A DNA stretch of 36,624 nt. Origin: Clostridia bacterium. GTDB taxonomy: Bacteria > Bacillota > Clostridia > Christensenellales > Aristaeellaceae. Positions 1 to 7,144 of this stretch are shown in pieces (the first letter of the stretch is position 1; every line of letters starts with the position of its first letter). The notes below the pieces were generated by a model. The model saw only the letters and a program-made list of their open reading frames with translations, did no database searches and was not told the DNA's origin. The stretch covers positions 1 through 36,624 of the forward strand of contig JAFWZN010000117.1 of assembly GCA_017522345.1 (NCBI GenBank), read 5' to 3'. The position numbers were made by a program, and so were the translations under genes.

Positions 1-259
1 CATTGCCAAAAATACCGCTGTAGCATACCTACTGTGCGCCTCAGCTAACATCTATATGTTGGCTACTATGGGATAACTATGCCTAAAATGCAGTTCTAGA
101 CGCATTTCCATTGATTATCCCTTAGCCGAATTCCACAAAAATCCTTTGCTTTCGCTTCCTAATACAAATATACCCGATTAATCAGTGTTTACTCAAGGGG
201 AAGGCTTTGGTACGAGCTGCGGATTTTTTCCTTACAGCAGAAATCGAGAATCCTTTTTG
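1..259. other. Left flank, no gene recognised
   Basis: No convincing coding frame was found here. A short hairpin lies at 43-64 (AGCTAACAT, loop CTAT, ATGTTGGCT). A short dispersed repeat is at 175-210, listed separately. The tract is the region downstream of the minus-strand SpoIIE-like gene that ends at 260, so the hairpin could be part of its 3' processing or termination, but no clear U-run follows it on either strand. Confidence 0.5.
175..210 (-). repeat. Short dispersed repeat, copy 1
   Basis: About 36 bp shared with 18353-18390 in the same orientation. The identical core is TTTACTCAAGGGGAAGGCTT, and CGATTAA(A)TCA is conserved just before it. Both copies lie 50-65 bp beyond the stop codon of a minus-strand gene (the SpoIIE-like gene here, uvrB there). 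The function is unknown. It may be the remnant of a small intergenic element. Confidence 0.55.
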
Positions 260-1840
260 CTATCCCGCCTTTTTCTCCCGCTCAGCTTCCTCTTTTGCCT
301 CCGAAAGCCGCAATATCGCGCTGGGGTAGGCGCTTTTTCCGCTGATTTTTATGCACAGCGCGCTCATGTCGTCCTTTTTAAGGTCGTCGGGCGCGTTTTT
401 TGCTCGTTTGATCATTTCCGCGCACAGAGCGGAAGGCGACAGGGTTTTATTTTCAAACAGGATTTGTTCTGCGCTGTCCGCGCCGCCTAAGGCGTTCAAG
501 AGGCCGTCCGTCGCCATGAAAACGCTGTCTCCGGGCTTGACCTGAGCCATTATGTATGCGCTTGGCGCACTTGAAAGCGTTCCAATGGGTAAAGCTTCTC
601 CCTCAAACCGCTTGATTTCATATCTCGACAGAATCCAGCACGGCTCCGCTCCGTTTTTTATGAATTCCGTTTTGCCCGTGATGGTGTCAAGAAGACAGAT
701 ATCGATGGTCGAATGCATTTCCTTTTCTTTTTCGGAAAGCGCGTTTATGCATTTCATCCGATCCTCCGTCTCAAGCGGCGAATGAAAAAGATCCTTGGTA
801 TAACGAATTACGTGGTCGCTCATTTTTCTTGCCGCCTCTCCCGTGCCCATGCCGTCAGCCAGCATAAACAGCATGCGCCCGCCGGACAGCTTCTCCGCAA
901 GTCCCGCATCGCCGCAAACCGTCATTCCACGCGGCGCAATGTGGCGGCGCGCGGCGTTTGCGGTCAGAAAAACAGAATGCGCTTCGTCATAGAAGCCCAG
1001 AAACCGCGACGCCTGCGCAATCCATGCGCGCGGAATCCACGGATATACGGCGGCGGACAGCAATATGCACGCGCTGTTTATGTGAAACCCGAAATATGCC
1101 GATAAGGGGATTCCGACTAAAAACATGCCCGACTGCGCCCACGCGCCATATCGGGAAACGGCGCCCGCCGCAGCGGCGGACAAGAACAAAAGCGCGCATT
1201 CGCTTGGCGCGGCAGAACCGATCAAAATCCCGACCGCCGCGATCAACGCACCGATCAGCGAGGCAAACAGGCCGCTGAAAGCAAGCGTAAGCGATATCAG
1301 TCCCGCAAAAAAGCAGCCGACAGGCGCATACAGCTCCGTAAGCCCCGATATCATGACTGCTAAGAGAACAAAAAACGCCGCGCATTCCTCTTTCGTAAGC
1401 TGCATGCTCCTTTTGATTCCGCTCATGCATAAGGGCGAAATCGCCGGGCACGCCGCCATCGCAATCACGGAAGCAAACGTCGCCGCCACCGCATCATACG
1501 CGCTGTAGGGCAAATGATACACATACGCCGGAAACAGACAGCACCCAAACGCCGCCAAAGACAATTTGCTCTTGGGGTTCGGGTAATCGCGCCTGTGAAA
1601 TATCCCGCACAGCGTGTAAGCCATAAGTCCTCCGGCAAACCCGCCGAAGCCGCCCTTTCCGAAAACCGCGCCCAGCGCCGATCCGATCATCACGCCGTCC
1701 CATTTCATCTCGCCGTGCCCTGCCGCCGCCAAAAACGCAACCCCGAACGGGCTCGTCCATTTAAGCGGCGACGCTAAAAACAACAAAAATGCGCATAAAT
1801 TTGAAAGCATATGCTTTTTCAGCCAATCAAAAACCCGCAT
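260..1840 (-). CDS. SpoIIE-like membrane PP2C phosphatase (short form)
   Basis: Predicted membrane-anchored serine phosphatase of the SpoIIE type. In sporulating Firmicutes SpoIIE dephosphorylates SpoIIAA and so releases sigma-F in the forespore. The 526-residue product has a hydrophobic N-terminal half with several membrane segments (about residues 14-290) and a C-terminal PP2C domain with metal-binding motifs DGMGTG (329-334), TDGL (444-447) and DDMS (490-493). SpoIIE of Bacillus is roughly 800 residues, so the central region seems to be missing or reduced. The start at 1840 is chosen over an upstream frame because GGAGG (1850-1854) precedes it and because an upstream start would overlap the neighbouring SLOG gene. 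A PP2C of other function with similar architecture is possible. Confidence 0.75.
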   Translation of the reverse strand: MRVFDWLKKHMLSNLCAFLLFLASPLKWTSPFGVAFLAAAGHGEMKWDGVMIGSALGAVFGKGGFGGFAGGLMAYTLCGIFHRRDYPNPKSKLSLAAFGCCLFPAYVYHLPYSAYDAVAATFASVIAMAACPAISPLCMSGIKRSMQLTKEECAAFFVLLAVMISGLTELYAPVGCFFAGLISLTLAFSGLFASLIGALIAAVGILIGSAAPSECALLFLSAAAAGAVSRYGAWAQSGMFLVGIPLSAYFGFHINSACILLSAAVYPWIPRAWIAQASRFLGFYDEAHSVFLTANAARRHIAPRGMTVCGDAGLAEKLSGGRMLFMLADGMGTGEAARKMSDHVIRYTKDLFHSPLETEDRMKCINALSEKEKEMHSTIDICLLDTITGKTEFIKNGAEPCWILSRYEIKRFEGEALPIGTLSSAPSAYIMAQVKPGDSVFMATDGLLNALGGADSAEQILFENKTLSPSALCAEMIKRAKNAPDDLKKDDMSALCIKISGKSAYPSAILRLSEAKEEAEREKKAG

Positions 1841-1849
1841 CACTTTCCA

Positions 1850-1867
1850 CCTCCGTATATTACGGAG
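1850..1867 (-). promoter_or_regulatory. Hairpin enclosing the SpoIIE-like RBS
   Basis: A perfect 17-bp dyad, CTCCGTA-TAT-TACGGAG (1851-1867), contains most of the GGAGG Shine-Dalgarno (1850-1854) of the SpoIIE-like gene. If transcribed, the 7-bp stem would pair the RBS and could limit translation. The regulatory role is inferred from sequence only. Confidence 0.4.
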
Positions 1868-1910
1868 AAAATATATGCGGGTGTGTGGGGAAATATGATT
1901 AAATTCTATT

Positions 1911-2354
1911 TCATCCGTCAAGAGCAAGATTAACGAATGGAATATCCTTATTCTTTGCATACTCAACCATTTTTACAGCGTTTCCACCCGGTTGCCATGC
2001 ATAAGCAATTAAGTAATCTGCATGATCAATCGTGTATCGATTCGCTTTAGCAATCGCCACTCTGCGCGGAGTTGTTTCCATACCCGGAGGATAAAGAAAA
2101 CCATCGAATCCGGATGGCAATCGTACTTTTCTTTCCGATGGATGATAGGGAATCAACATATATAGAGTAACTGATGGATGCTTGTTTTTCGCCTCTATCA
2201 CCGCCTTTGCCGCCATATGGTCGAATTTTCCGTAATTTCCAACATAAAAAGCCGTGACATCAAAATTCAGAATATACGTCTGAACCGTCTCTATCAGCTT
2301 CGCAAGCAAGTGAGACGGCGCATCTCTGTGGCCAATAAAAAAGCAGCTCTTCAT
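1911..2354 (-). CDS. SLOG-domain protein (YpsA/DUF1273-like)
   Basis: 147-residue Rossmann-like protein of the SLOG superfamily. These proteins are thought to bind nucleotides or nucleotide-derived signals, and the family includes YpsA-like proteins. Visible features are the N-terminal FFIGHRDA motif (residues 5-12), a VGNYGKFD segment, a LIPYHP strand end and a C-terminal DYLIAYAWQPGGNA segment typical of the nucleotide-binding fold. It is transcribed divergently from a small XRE regulator, with two 16-bp dyads between them. A truncated paralogue sits at 14516-14953 in the same arrangement. AGGGTGA lies just upstream of the ATG. The actual ligand and role are unknown, and the link to stress or conflict systems is inference. 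Confidence 0.8.
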   Translation of the reverse strand: MKSCFFIGHRDAPSHLLAKLIETVQTYILNFDVTAFYVGNYGKFDHMAAKAVIEAKNKHPSVTLYMLIPYHPSERKVRLPSGFDGFLYPPGMETTPRRVAIAKANRYTIDHADYLIAYAWQPGGNAVKMVEYAKNKDIPFVNLALDG

Positions 2355-2385
2355 CTCATCACCCTATCCGCTCATTATCTCATGT

Positions 2386-2454
2386 GGACCAGAATCAGTC
2401 CCATTATATCACAGATAATGCATAAAATAAACCCAATCGGACCATTTTTAGTCC
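2386..2454. promoter_or_regulatory. Divergent promoter with twin dyad operators
   Basis: Two 16-bp sites share the form GGACCA-N5-AGTCC: 2386-2401 and 2439-2454. On the minus strand a TATAAT at 2403-2408 (weak -35 TTTATT, N17) would start transcription of the SLOG gene inside the first site. A TAAAAT at 2423-2428 is a possible -10 for the plus-strand XRE gene, with its start near the second site. The layout suggests that the small XRE protein represses both promoters. Binding itself is inferred. Confidence 0.6.
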
Positions 2455-2463
2455 AGTTGGGGT

Positions 2464-2712
2464 GTGGATATGGAACAGAAAATCAAGCAGGATAATCGTA
2501 TCGGTGAGAATATTCGCCGAATCCGCAAGTTGAGAAAGCTCGGACAGACGGATTTGGTTCGCATGCTGCAAATTGAAGGATGCGACATGACCCGCGAATG
2601 TCTCGTAAAGATCGAAAGATGCACGCAGCACATACTCTCTTCGCAGCTGCGGGCGATAAAGAAAGCTCTGAACACGACCTATGACGCGCTGATAGACGGC
2701 GCGGATGAATAA
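2464..2712 (+). CDS. Small XRE-family HTH regulator
   Basis: 82-residue single-domain helix-turn-helix protein. The segment NIRRIRKLRKLGQTDLVRML is typical of Cro/C1-type repressors, followed by the recognition-helix region with CLVKIERC and a C-terminal AIKKAL..YDALIDG helix. It starts at GTG 2464 or ATG 2470, and neither has a strong Shine-Dalgarno, so expression may be low. It is divergent from the SLOG gene, and one of the two dyad operators lies about 10 bp upstream of its start, which fits autorepression. It is paralogous to the XRE protein at 15066-15314. Confidence 0.75.
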   Translation: MDMEQKIKQDNRIGENIRRIRKLRKLGQTDLVRMLQIEGCDMTRECLVKIERCTQHILSSQLRAIKKALNTTYDALIDGADE

Positions 2713-2751
2713 GTTTTGCAAAAACCGTAGTTGTGATCAATCATATACACA

Positions 2752-2821
2752 GGGCGGGAAACCCGCCCCCTACGGAGATGAAAGCATCGTCTCCATCGTA
2801 GGGGACGGGTTTCCCGTCCCG
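2752..2821. repeat. Palindromic intergenic element
   Basis: Two inverted arms (2752-2780 and about 2795-2821) each carry a GGGCGGG-AAA-CCCGCCC or GGGACGGG-TTT-CCCGTCCC mini-palindrome and CTACGG/CGTAG, with a GGAGA..TCTCC centre. The element sits between the convergent XRE (+) and HD-Pnk (-) genes, where it could act as a two-way terminator. Similar GC-rich palindromes are common between genes in gut Firmicutes. Confidence 0.65.
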
Positions 2822-2828
2822 CGTTTTT

Positions 2829-2880
2829 CGCCTTCCTCCGGGAGGAAGGCGGCACGGCGCAAGCCGTGACGGAAGGAGCC
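2829..2880 (+). repeat. Hairpin repeat family, copy A
   Basis: Contains a 21-nt palindrome GCCTTCCTCC-G-GGAGGAAGGC (2830-2850) followed by CACGGC-GCAA-GCCGTG (2853-2868) and GACGGAAGGAGCC. The same arrangement recurs inverted at 14677-14724 and, more diverged, at 14542-14586. It abuts the stop codon of the HD-Pnk gene. Confidence 0.65.
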
Positions 2881-2890
2881 TTTTTCGCTT

Positions 2891-4066
2891 TTATACAATA
2901 ATCCATTCCACCCGCCTCGCCTCAAACGCCTCCGGCGGAACGAATTTGTTCAGCATGTCGGAAATCACCTTTTCCGAAACGGCGAATTTCCTCTCCTTGT
3001 CCCTTTCGATGTTTTCCTTCCATCCCGTTTCGAGAAAGAGGATTTTCACGCTCGCGCCGTAATCCTCAAAAAGCGAAACCTGCGTTCTTCGAAGAGACGG
3101 CAAAAGGGACGTGGCGTTCCAGATGAAGGGCTGCTTTTTGCGCAGGAATTCTCTTGCCCTTTCGTGCGCCGCCTGAATGACCGCGCCCTGATTATCGCCG
3201 GGCTTTACGCCCATTTCGCGGCGGACGTCGTCCAAGGAAACGACGGGCAGGGAGGGAAAATTCATTCTTATATACGTGTCCTTGCCCGTTCCCGGAAGGC
3301 CGCACAGGAGGATGATTTCGCCCCACGTGTCGTCGAAAAGCTCCTGATCTTCCCAGACTTTTTTGCCCGAAAGATAAGCATATCGGGCGACGTCCGACCG
3401 AAAAGGATAGGGCGACGTATATGCGCCCGATTCAATCATGGCGGCGCGGGCGAGTTCAACGTTTAAAATGCGCTGTTCTTTTTCGGGATTTATGCGGCCT
3501 CTTTCGTCGGCTTCGGCCAGAAGGCATAGGTTTTTAAGCGTGAAATATTTCGCCGGGCAACCGTTTGACGCAATTTTCCTCGCGCGGCGCATGGGATCAT
3601 TGTTTTCAAGGATGTGCGCGGGCTGCGTGTGGTAGCGGATGAGCAGGCAGACGCTTTCGCGCAAAAGCTGATACCCTTTTTCCCCGGAAAGCCCCATCTC
3701 CCGCCACAAAAGCGCGCGGACAAGGTTTGCGCCCTTTAATGCATGTCCGGGCGAGACGAGCTCGCCCATTTCCTCGCGCGTGGTAAACGGCTTTCCCGCG
3801 TCGTGCAGAAGCGCGGCAAGGGCAAGAACGTTCCTTTCTTCATCCGGCAGGTTTTGAAATTCCGAAAGGCCGCACAATTCCATGCACACCATTTTCGTGT
3901 GCGTCCAGCAGTCGCCCTCCGCGTGCCACGCGGGGTTCTGCGGCGTTTTCTGCATATCCATCAAGATGCTCTTCAGTTCCGTTTCAAAAAGACCTTCAAA
4001 GTCAAATGAAAAATCCGGCGGTTTCGGAAGACATTTTAAAACGCCTTCAAATTCCTTGGGATACAT
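2891..4066 (-). CDS. HD-Pnk: HD phosphohydrolase fused to polynucleotide kinase
   Basis: 391-residue two-domain protein. The N-terminal HD domain shows WHAEGDCWTH (47-56), HD (88-89), H108 and H146 as metal ligands. The C-terminal P-loop kinase has GLPGTGKDT (256-264), SLDDVR (277-282, the acceptor-activating Asp and Arg region of T4 Pnk-like kinases) and an Arg-rich lid (ERDKERK). This order matches the described bifunctional HD-Pnk enzymes, whose HD part removes 2',3'-cyclic or 3' phosphates and whose kinase part phosphorylates 5'-OH ends. It lies 12 bp behind an RNA ligase gene and is the last gene of a three-gene operon, which supports RNA end healing before sealing. Activity on a particular RNA is not visible from sequence. 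A general AAA/HD protein is the alternative. Confidence 0.8.
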   Translation of the reverse strand: MYPKEFEGVLKCLPKPPDFSFDFEGLFETELKSILMDMQKTPQNPAWHAEGDCWTHTKMVCMELCGLSEFQNLPDEERNVLALAALLHDAGKPFTTREEMGELVSPGHALKGANLVRALLWREMGLSGEKGYQLLRESVCLLIRYHTQPAHILENNDPMRRARKIASNGCPAKYFTLKNLCLLAEADERGRINPEKEQRILNVELARAAMIESGAYTSPYPFRSDVARYAYLSGKKVWEDQELFDDTWGEIILLCGLPGTGKDTYIRMNFPSLPVVSLDDVRREMGVKPGDNQGAVIQAAHERAREFLRKKQPFIWNATSLLPSLRRTQVSLFEDYGASVKILFLETGWKENIERDKERKFAVSEKVISDMLNKFVPPEAFEARRVEWIIV

Positions 4067-4078
4067 GTTTTTCTCCTC

Positions 4079-4882
4079 CTATTTCGGCATGAACAATTCA
4101 TCGACGGCGCATGTTATGCCGTTTGGCACAATCGGACGCTCCAGCCAATGGGAGCCGGATTGCTCAACGGTTTGAAGAAAGCTTGCGCGCACGAATTTTG
4201 CGCGCTTTACAACCTCGCCGCCTTCCTCGATTTTGAGATACAATCCCTCCATCGTCATGGCGGAATCGGTTTCTCTCAGAATTTTGTCCGCGTCCAGCTT
4301 CTCGCGCTGGGCAGCGGCGCGCAGATTTTCAAGATGGTTTTCGGTGATAAAGCGGCTGCTTCCGAGATATTTCATCACGTCATCCTTCTTTTTAAAAACG
4401 CCTTCGCTCAGAACCGGCACGGAGCACACGGGCAGGTTTTTCGTGATTTCGCGCCTCGACGCGGTGTCTAGAAACCGATCCGTCTCCCTGTCCAGAATAT
4501 CAAATTCCATGAAATAGTGCGGGAGCGCATCATAATAAATCGAGTGCTTGGCATACATCCACTCGCCGTACATGACGTAGCGGCAAGAAAGCGCGCCAAA
4601 CAGCGCGTCTCTATGAACGCCCGCCCATTGCTTAAACAGGTTGTAGTGCTTTTCGCGATAGCCCCCGGTCAGATAATGGCCGCGGCTTTGCAAAAGCAGA
4701 TTTCCCTCTCCGTCAAAAGAAACGGCGGTGTTTGCGCCGTCGATTTTTTCTTCGACGACAATATGCCGTCCCAGAAATTCCTCAAACGGCAGCTGGCTTA
4801 AATCCTCATCGCCCGCCTGCAGACGAGAGCCCTCGATGTGCTGCGTGCGCGGATATTTGATGATGGAATAGTCTTTGCTCAC
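4079..4882 (-). CDS. RNA ligase (Rnl2-like nucleotidyltransferase)
   Basis: 267-residue ATP-dependent RNA ligase family protein. The nucleotidyltransferase motifs are in order: motif I KIDGAN (K46 to be adenylylated), YGEW motif III (105-108), FMEFDIL motif IIIa (124-130), EGLYLK motif IV (212-217) and KRAK motif V (226-229). It starts at GTG 4882 with AAGGAGG upstream. It sits 18 bp after the methyltransferase gene and 12 bp before the HD-Pnk gene, so the three are almost certainly co-transcribed. HD-Pnk would make 3'-OH/5'-PO4 ends and this enzyme would seal them. A DNA-ligase role is less likely because there is no OB-fold-length C-terminus. Confidence 0.85.
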   Translation of the reverse strand: MSKDYSIIKYPRTQHIEGSRLQAGDEDLSQLPFEEFLGRHIVVEEKIDGANTAVSFDGEGNLLLQSRGHYLTGGYREKHYNLFKQWAGVHRDALFGALSCRYVMYGEWMYAKHSIYYDALPHYFMEFDILDRETDRFLDTASRREITKNLPVCSVPVLSEGVFKKKDDVMKYLGSSRFITENHLENLRAAAQREKLDADKILRETDSAMTMEGLYLKIEEGGEVVKRAKFVRASFLQTVEQSGSHWLERPIVPNGITCAVDELFMPK

Positions 4883-4900
4883 AAAAAATCCCTCCTTGGG

Positions 4901-5566
4901 TCAAACGCGTGCGGTCATGAAAAGATGGCCGTTTACGCCGTCAAAATGAAGGCTCTTTGCTCCTGCACGCGTGAAAAGATCGGTTAATGTGTCTTTGGTC
5001 AAAAGATGAATATGCTCGGGATTGTCGTCCTCCTTGCTCGGAACCGACACGGCTACATAGCGTTTGGCGAGGCGCACGGCGTTAAAAACCGCCTTTTCCA
5101 CCTCGGGAATATGCTCAAGTACCTCAAGCATCGTAACTACATCGAAGCTTTTGTCCTGAAACGCGCACGAGCAGATATTCTCCCGAACGGCGGTAAGCGT
5201 CTTAATACCGCCCAGCGCGATATCCTTTAAAAACTCCACACGATAATCGAGAATATCCGCGCTTGTCACCGGCACGCAGGGAAATTCCGTCAAAAACGGA
5301 AACAGAAAAACGCCTCTGCCGCTTCCGACGTCCAATACGCTTTCCGGCCATACGCCTTTTAAAAACCCGATCGCCTTCTGAACGCGGGGAAGCTCGCCCA
5401 TGTTTTTAAAACGGTACAGCTTGAGCCCCGCCTCGCGCCCGGCGTTTTCAAGGATTGACTTGTCCGACTCCGTGAGCTCGCAAAGCGGCTTTGTCAAAAG
5501 CGCTTCATCCAATAAAGGCGAGCCCGTTCGTTTGCTGACGCCTCTTATGTATGCAAATTTAAGCAT
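4901..5566 (-). CDS. Class I SAM-dependent methyltransferase of the RNA repair operon
   Basis: 221-residue Rossmann methyltransferase with motif I VLDVGSGRG (about residues 78-86), an acidic SADILD loop and EVLEHIPE, followed by SVPSKEDDNPEHIHLL. It is the first gene of the operon with RNA ligase and HD-Pnk, behind its own promoter (5657-5685) and an AGGAGGGG ribosome binding site. Bacterial Pnkp/Hen1 systems also pair a 2'-O-methyltransferase with end-healing and sealing enzymes. By analogy this enzyme may mark repaired RNA, but its EVLEH region is also found in many UbiG-like methyltransferases, and the Hen1 C-terminal metal-site signature is not clear. The substrate is unknown. Confidence 0.75.
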   Translation of the reverse strand: MLKFAYIRGVSKRTGSPLLDEALLTKPLCELTESDKSILENAGREAGLKLYRFKNMGELPRVQKAIGFLKGVWPESVLDVGSGRGVFLFPFLTEFPCVPVTSADILDYRVEFLKDIALGGIKTLTAVRENICSCAFQDKSFDVVTMLEVLEHIPEVEKAVFNAVRLAKRYVAVSVPSKEDDNPEHIHLLTKDTLTDLFTRAGAKSLHFDGVNGHLFMTARV

Positions 5567-5656
5567 GGTTTTCCCCTCCTTTACGGAAGTACTCTATCAC
5601 GCGGGAAAGCGGAAAATTGATGTTTCTTTCCGCCGGTTCGTTTTTTTCTTTCCAAA

Positions 5657-5685
5657 ATTATATCACACCGCTTTTTCCGCCGCAA
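5657..5685 (-). promoter_or_regulatory. Promoter of the RNA repair operon
   Basis: On the minus strand TTGCGG (5680-5685), a 17-bp spacer and a perfect TATAAT (5657-5662) form a sigma-A type promoter about 90 bp upstream of the methyltransferase start. Confidence 0.7.
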
Positions 5686-5870
5686 CGCATGCTGCATCCA
5701 AACCATAAAACCTCCCGCCGCTTTTTTGCAGCAGGAGGTTTTTGTGATTTCCAATTTGTGTGTTCATCGATCAAACAGCTTTTAAGTCCAGGCGCGTTCA
5801 ATAAACGGTATGCCTCTGGCGAAATGCAGATTGTAAGAAAAAGCGAAACGCCTGCGCAGCAAAGAGCCAT
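5658..5870 (-). pseudogene. Possible small exported peptide or gene remnant
   Basis: A 70-codon frame begins with ATG 5870, 23 bp after the nanA stop. Its start resembles a signal peptide (ALCCAGVSLFLTICISPEAY), but the frame then runs through the intrinsic terminator at 5707-5743 and no Shine-Dalgarno is evident. It may be a 5' remnant of an exported-protein gene, or a chance frame. Confidence 0.2.
5707..5743. terminator. Bidirectional intrinsic terminator
   Basis: Stem AAAACCTCC (5707-5715) and GGAGGTTTT (5734-5742) with a T-rich loop gives A- and T-tracts on both sides. It separates nanA from the downstream RNA repair operon. Confidence 0.75.
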
Positions 5871-5893
5871 TATGCGCGTAATCGTTTGTTTTC

Positions 5894-6778
5894 TTATGCC
5901 TTCGCCTTTCGGATAAACGGAATGACTTCCTCCGCGATCATTTTCTTTCCTTCCTCCGTAACCTTCTTAAACGGCGGGAGGCAATGTCCAAAGTCAAAGC
6001 CCAGCTGATTCATGATTTCCTTTTCGGCCTGCATAACGCCGATTTTGATGAGCACGGCGATAATGCGGTTGACTTCGCTTTGCACTTTTGCAGCCTCCTC
6101 AACCTTTCCTTCCGAGAAAAGCCTTCTGAGCAGAACGAATTTGTCGGCCATAAAATTATACGTGCTTCCGATGCCGCCGTCCGCGCCCATGGAAAGGCCC
6201 GACAGAATCATTTCGTCATAGCCGTTTAAAATGATCTTGTCCGGGAACTGAGCCTTGCAGCGTTCCATCGTGAAAAAGTCGTTGGAGGTGAACTTTAGAC
6301 CGGCAAAGCGGTCGTCCTTTAAAAACGAGGACAATTCGTCAAAGCCCATGCCCACGCCGGAAAACACGGGAATGTGGTAAACCAGCATCTTCATACCGGA
6401 ATTTTCGGCAAGACGAATGTAGTAATCCCGAATTTCCGGGAAGGAAAATTTATAGTAAAACGGCGCGACGGAGGAAATGAGATCGTAATCAAGCGCTTTG
6501 GCGTAGGCCGCAAGCTCATGCGCGTCGCGCTCGCTGATCGAGCCGATGTGCGCAATCAGGTTGGCGTTTTCCGCATTTTCCTTGACGATTTTCATAATCT
6601 GCTTGCGCTCGTTAACATTCAGCATGAGCGCTTCGCCCGTGCTTCCGCAAACATAAAACCCGTCCGCGCCCAGATCCAGATTGTGCTTGACAAGGCGGGA
6701 AAGCTCTTTTTCGTTGATTCTGCCCTTATCGTCAAACGGCGTAAGCAGCGCGGTGTAAATGCCCCTCAAATCCTTCAT
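5894..6778 (-). CDS. nanA: N-acetylneuraminate lyase
   Basis: 294-residue class I aldolase of the DHDPS/NAL family, predicted to cleave N-acetylneuraminate to N-acetylmannosamine and pyruvate in the cytosol. GSTGE (45-49), the catalytic Tyr in VYHIPVFSGV (Y134) and the Schiff-base Lys in GLKFTS (K162) are in place. The IPxxSGV signature and NGYDE..GADGGIGSTYN are typical of NanA rather than DapA. No other sialic acid genes adjoin it. Its ATG overlaps the stop of a truncated leucine-rich-repeat frame (ATGA), and GGAGGG lies upstream. Related aldolases acting on other keto acids cannot be excluded. Confidence 0.85.
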   Translation of the reverse strand: MKDLRGIYTALLTPFDDKGRINEKELSRLVKHNLDLGADGFYVCGSTGEALMLNVNERKQIMKIVKENAENANLIAHIGSISERDAHELAAYAKALDYDLISSVAPFYYKFSFPEIRDYYIRLAENSGMKMLVYHIPVFSGVGMGFDELSSFLKDDRFAGLKFTSNDFFTMERCKAQFPDKIILNGYDEMILSGLSMGADGGIGSTYNFMADKFVLLRRLFSEGKVEEAAKVQSEVNRIIAVLIKIGVMQAEKEIMNQLGFDFGHCLPPFKKVTEEGKKMIAEEVIPFIRKAKA

Positions 6779-7113
6779 AATCGTTTGCTCCCTCCATATT
6801 TTTCCTTAAAAGCATTATACCACTTCACACCGCATGGTTCAATATAAAAAGCGAAGCGCTGCTTCGGGCAGTTGTCGAAAAGATCGTCTTTTGTATAGGT
6901 TACATTCGCCTGAGCAGAGGCGACAAGCGCTTCCATCGACGGGCAATAGGTCATGAACTTACCACTGATGGTCAGCTGCGTATCATCGGAAACATAGAAG
7001 CAGCGCAGGCTGTCCATCTCGGTAAACGCATAGGCGCCGTTGATCTGGCAGGTTTTGCTGTAAATCTTCACGCAGGTCAGCTTGTCGCAATGGCGGAAAG
7101 CGCCGCCCGGAGA
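6775..7113 (-). pseudogene. 3' fragment of a BspA-like leucine-rich-repeat protein
   Basis: The minus-strand frame from 7113 reads GAFRHCDKLTCVKIYSKT and then YAFTEMDSLRCFYV, the AF..C..L..V.I pattern of LRR_5/BspA surface proteins. It ends GVKWYNAFKEKYGGSKRL. A stop lies just upstream (7114-7116), there is no signal peptide, and the hairpin repeat array begins about 30 bp further up, so the 5' end of the gene is missing. A GTG at 7071 is the only start candidate, without a good RBS. The stop overlaps the nanA start by 4 bp, so any transcription through it would couple to nanA. Confidence 0.6.
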
Positions 7114-7144
7114 TTAAACAGGATTTCTGTGGATTAGCCCTTCC

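Noticed and set aside
4901..5566. Calling the methyltransferase Hen1
   Set aside because: Context is suggestive, but the sequence does not show a clear Hen1 metal-site signature and resembles general UbiG-like enzymes.
5894..6778. Calling the aldolase DapA
   Set aside because: GSTGE, YHIPVFSGV and NGYDE..GGIGSTYN match N-acetylneuraminate lyase better.
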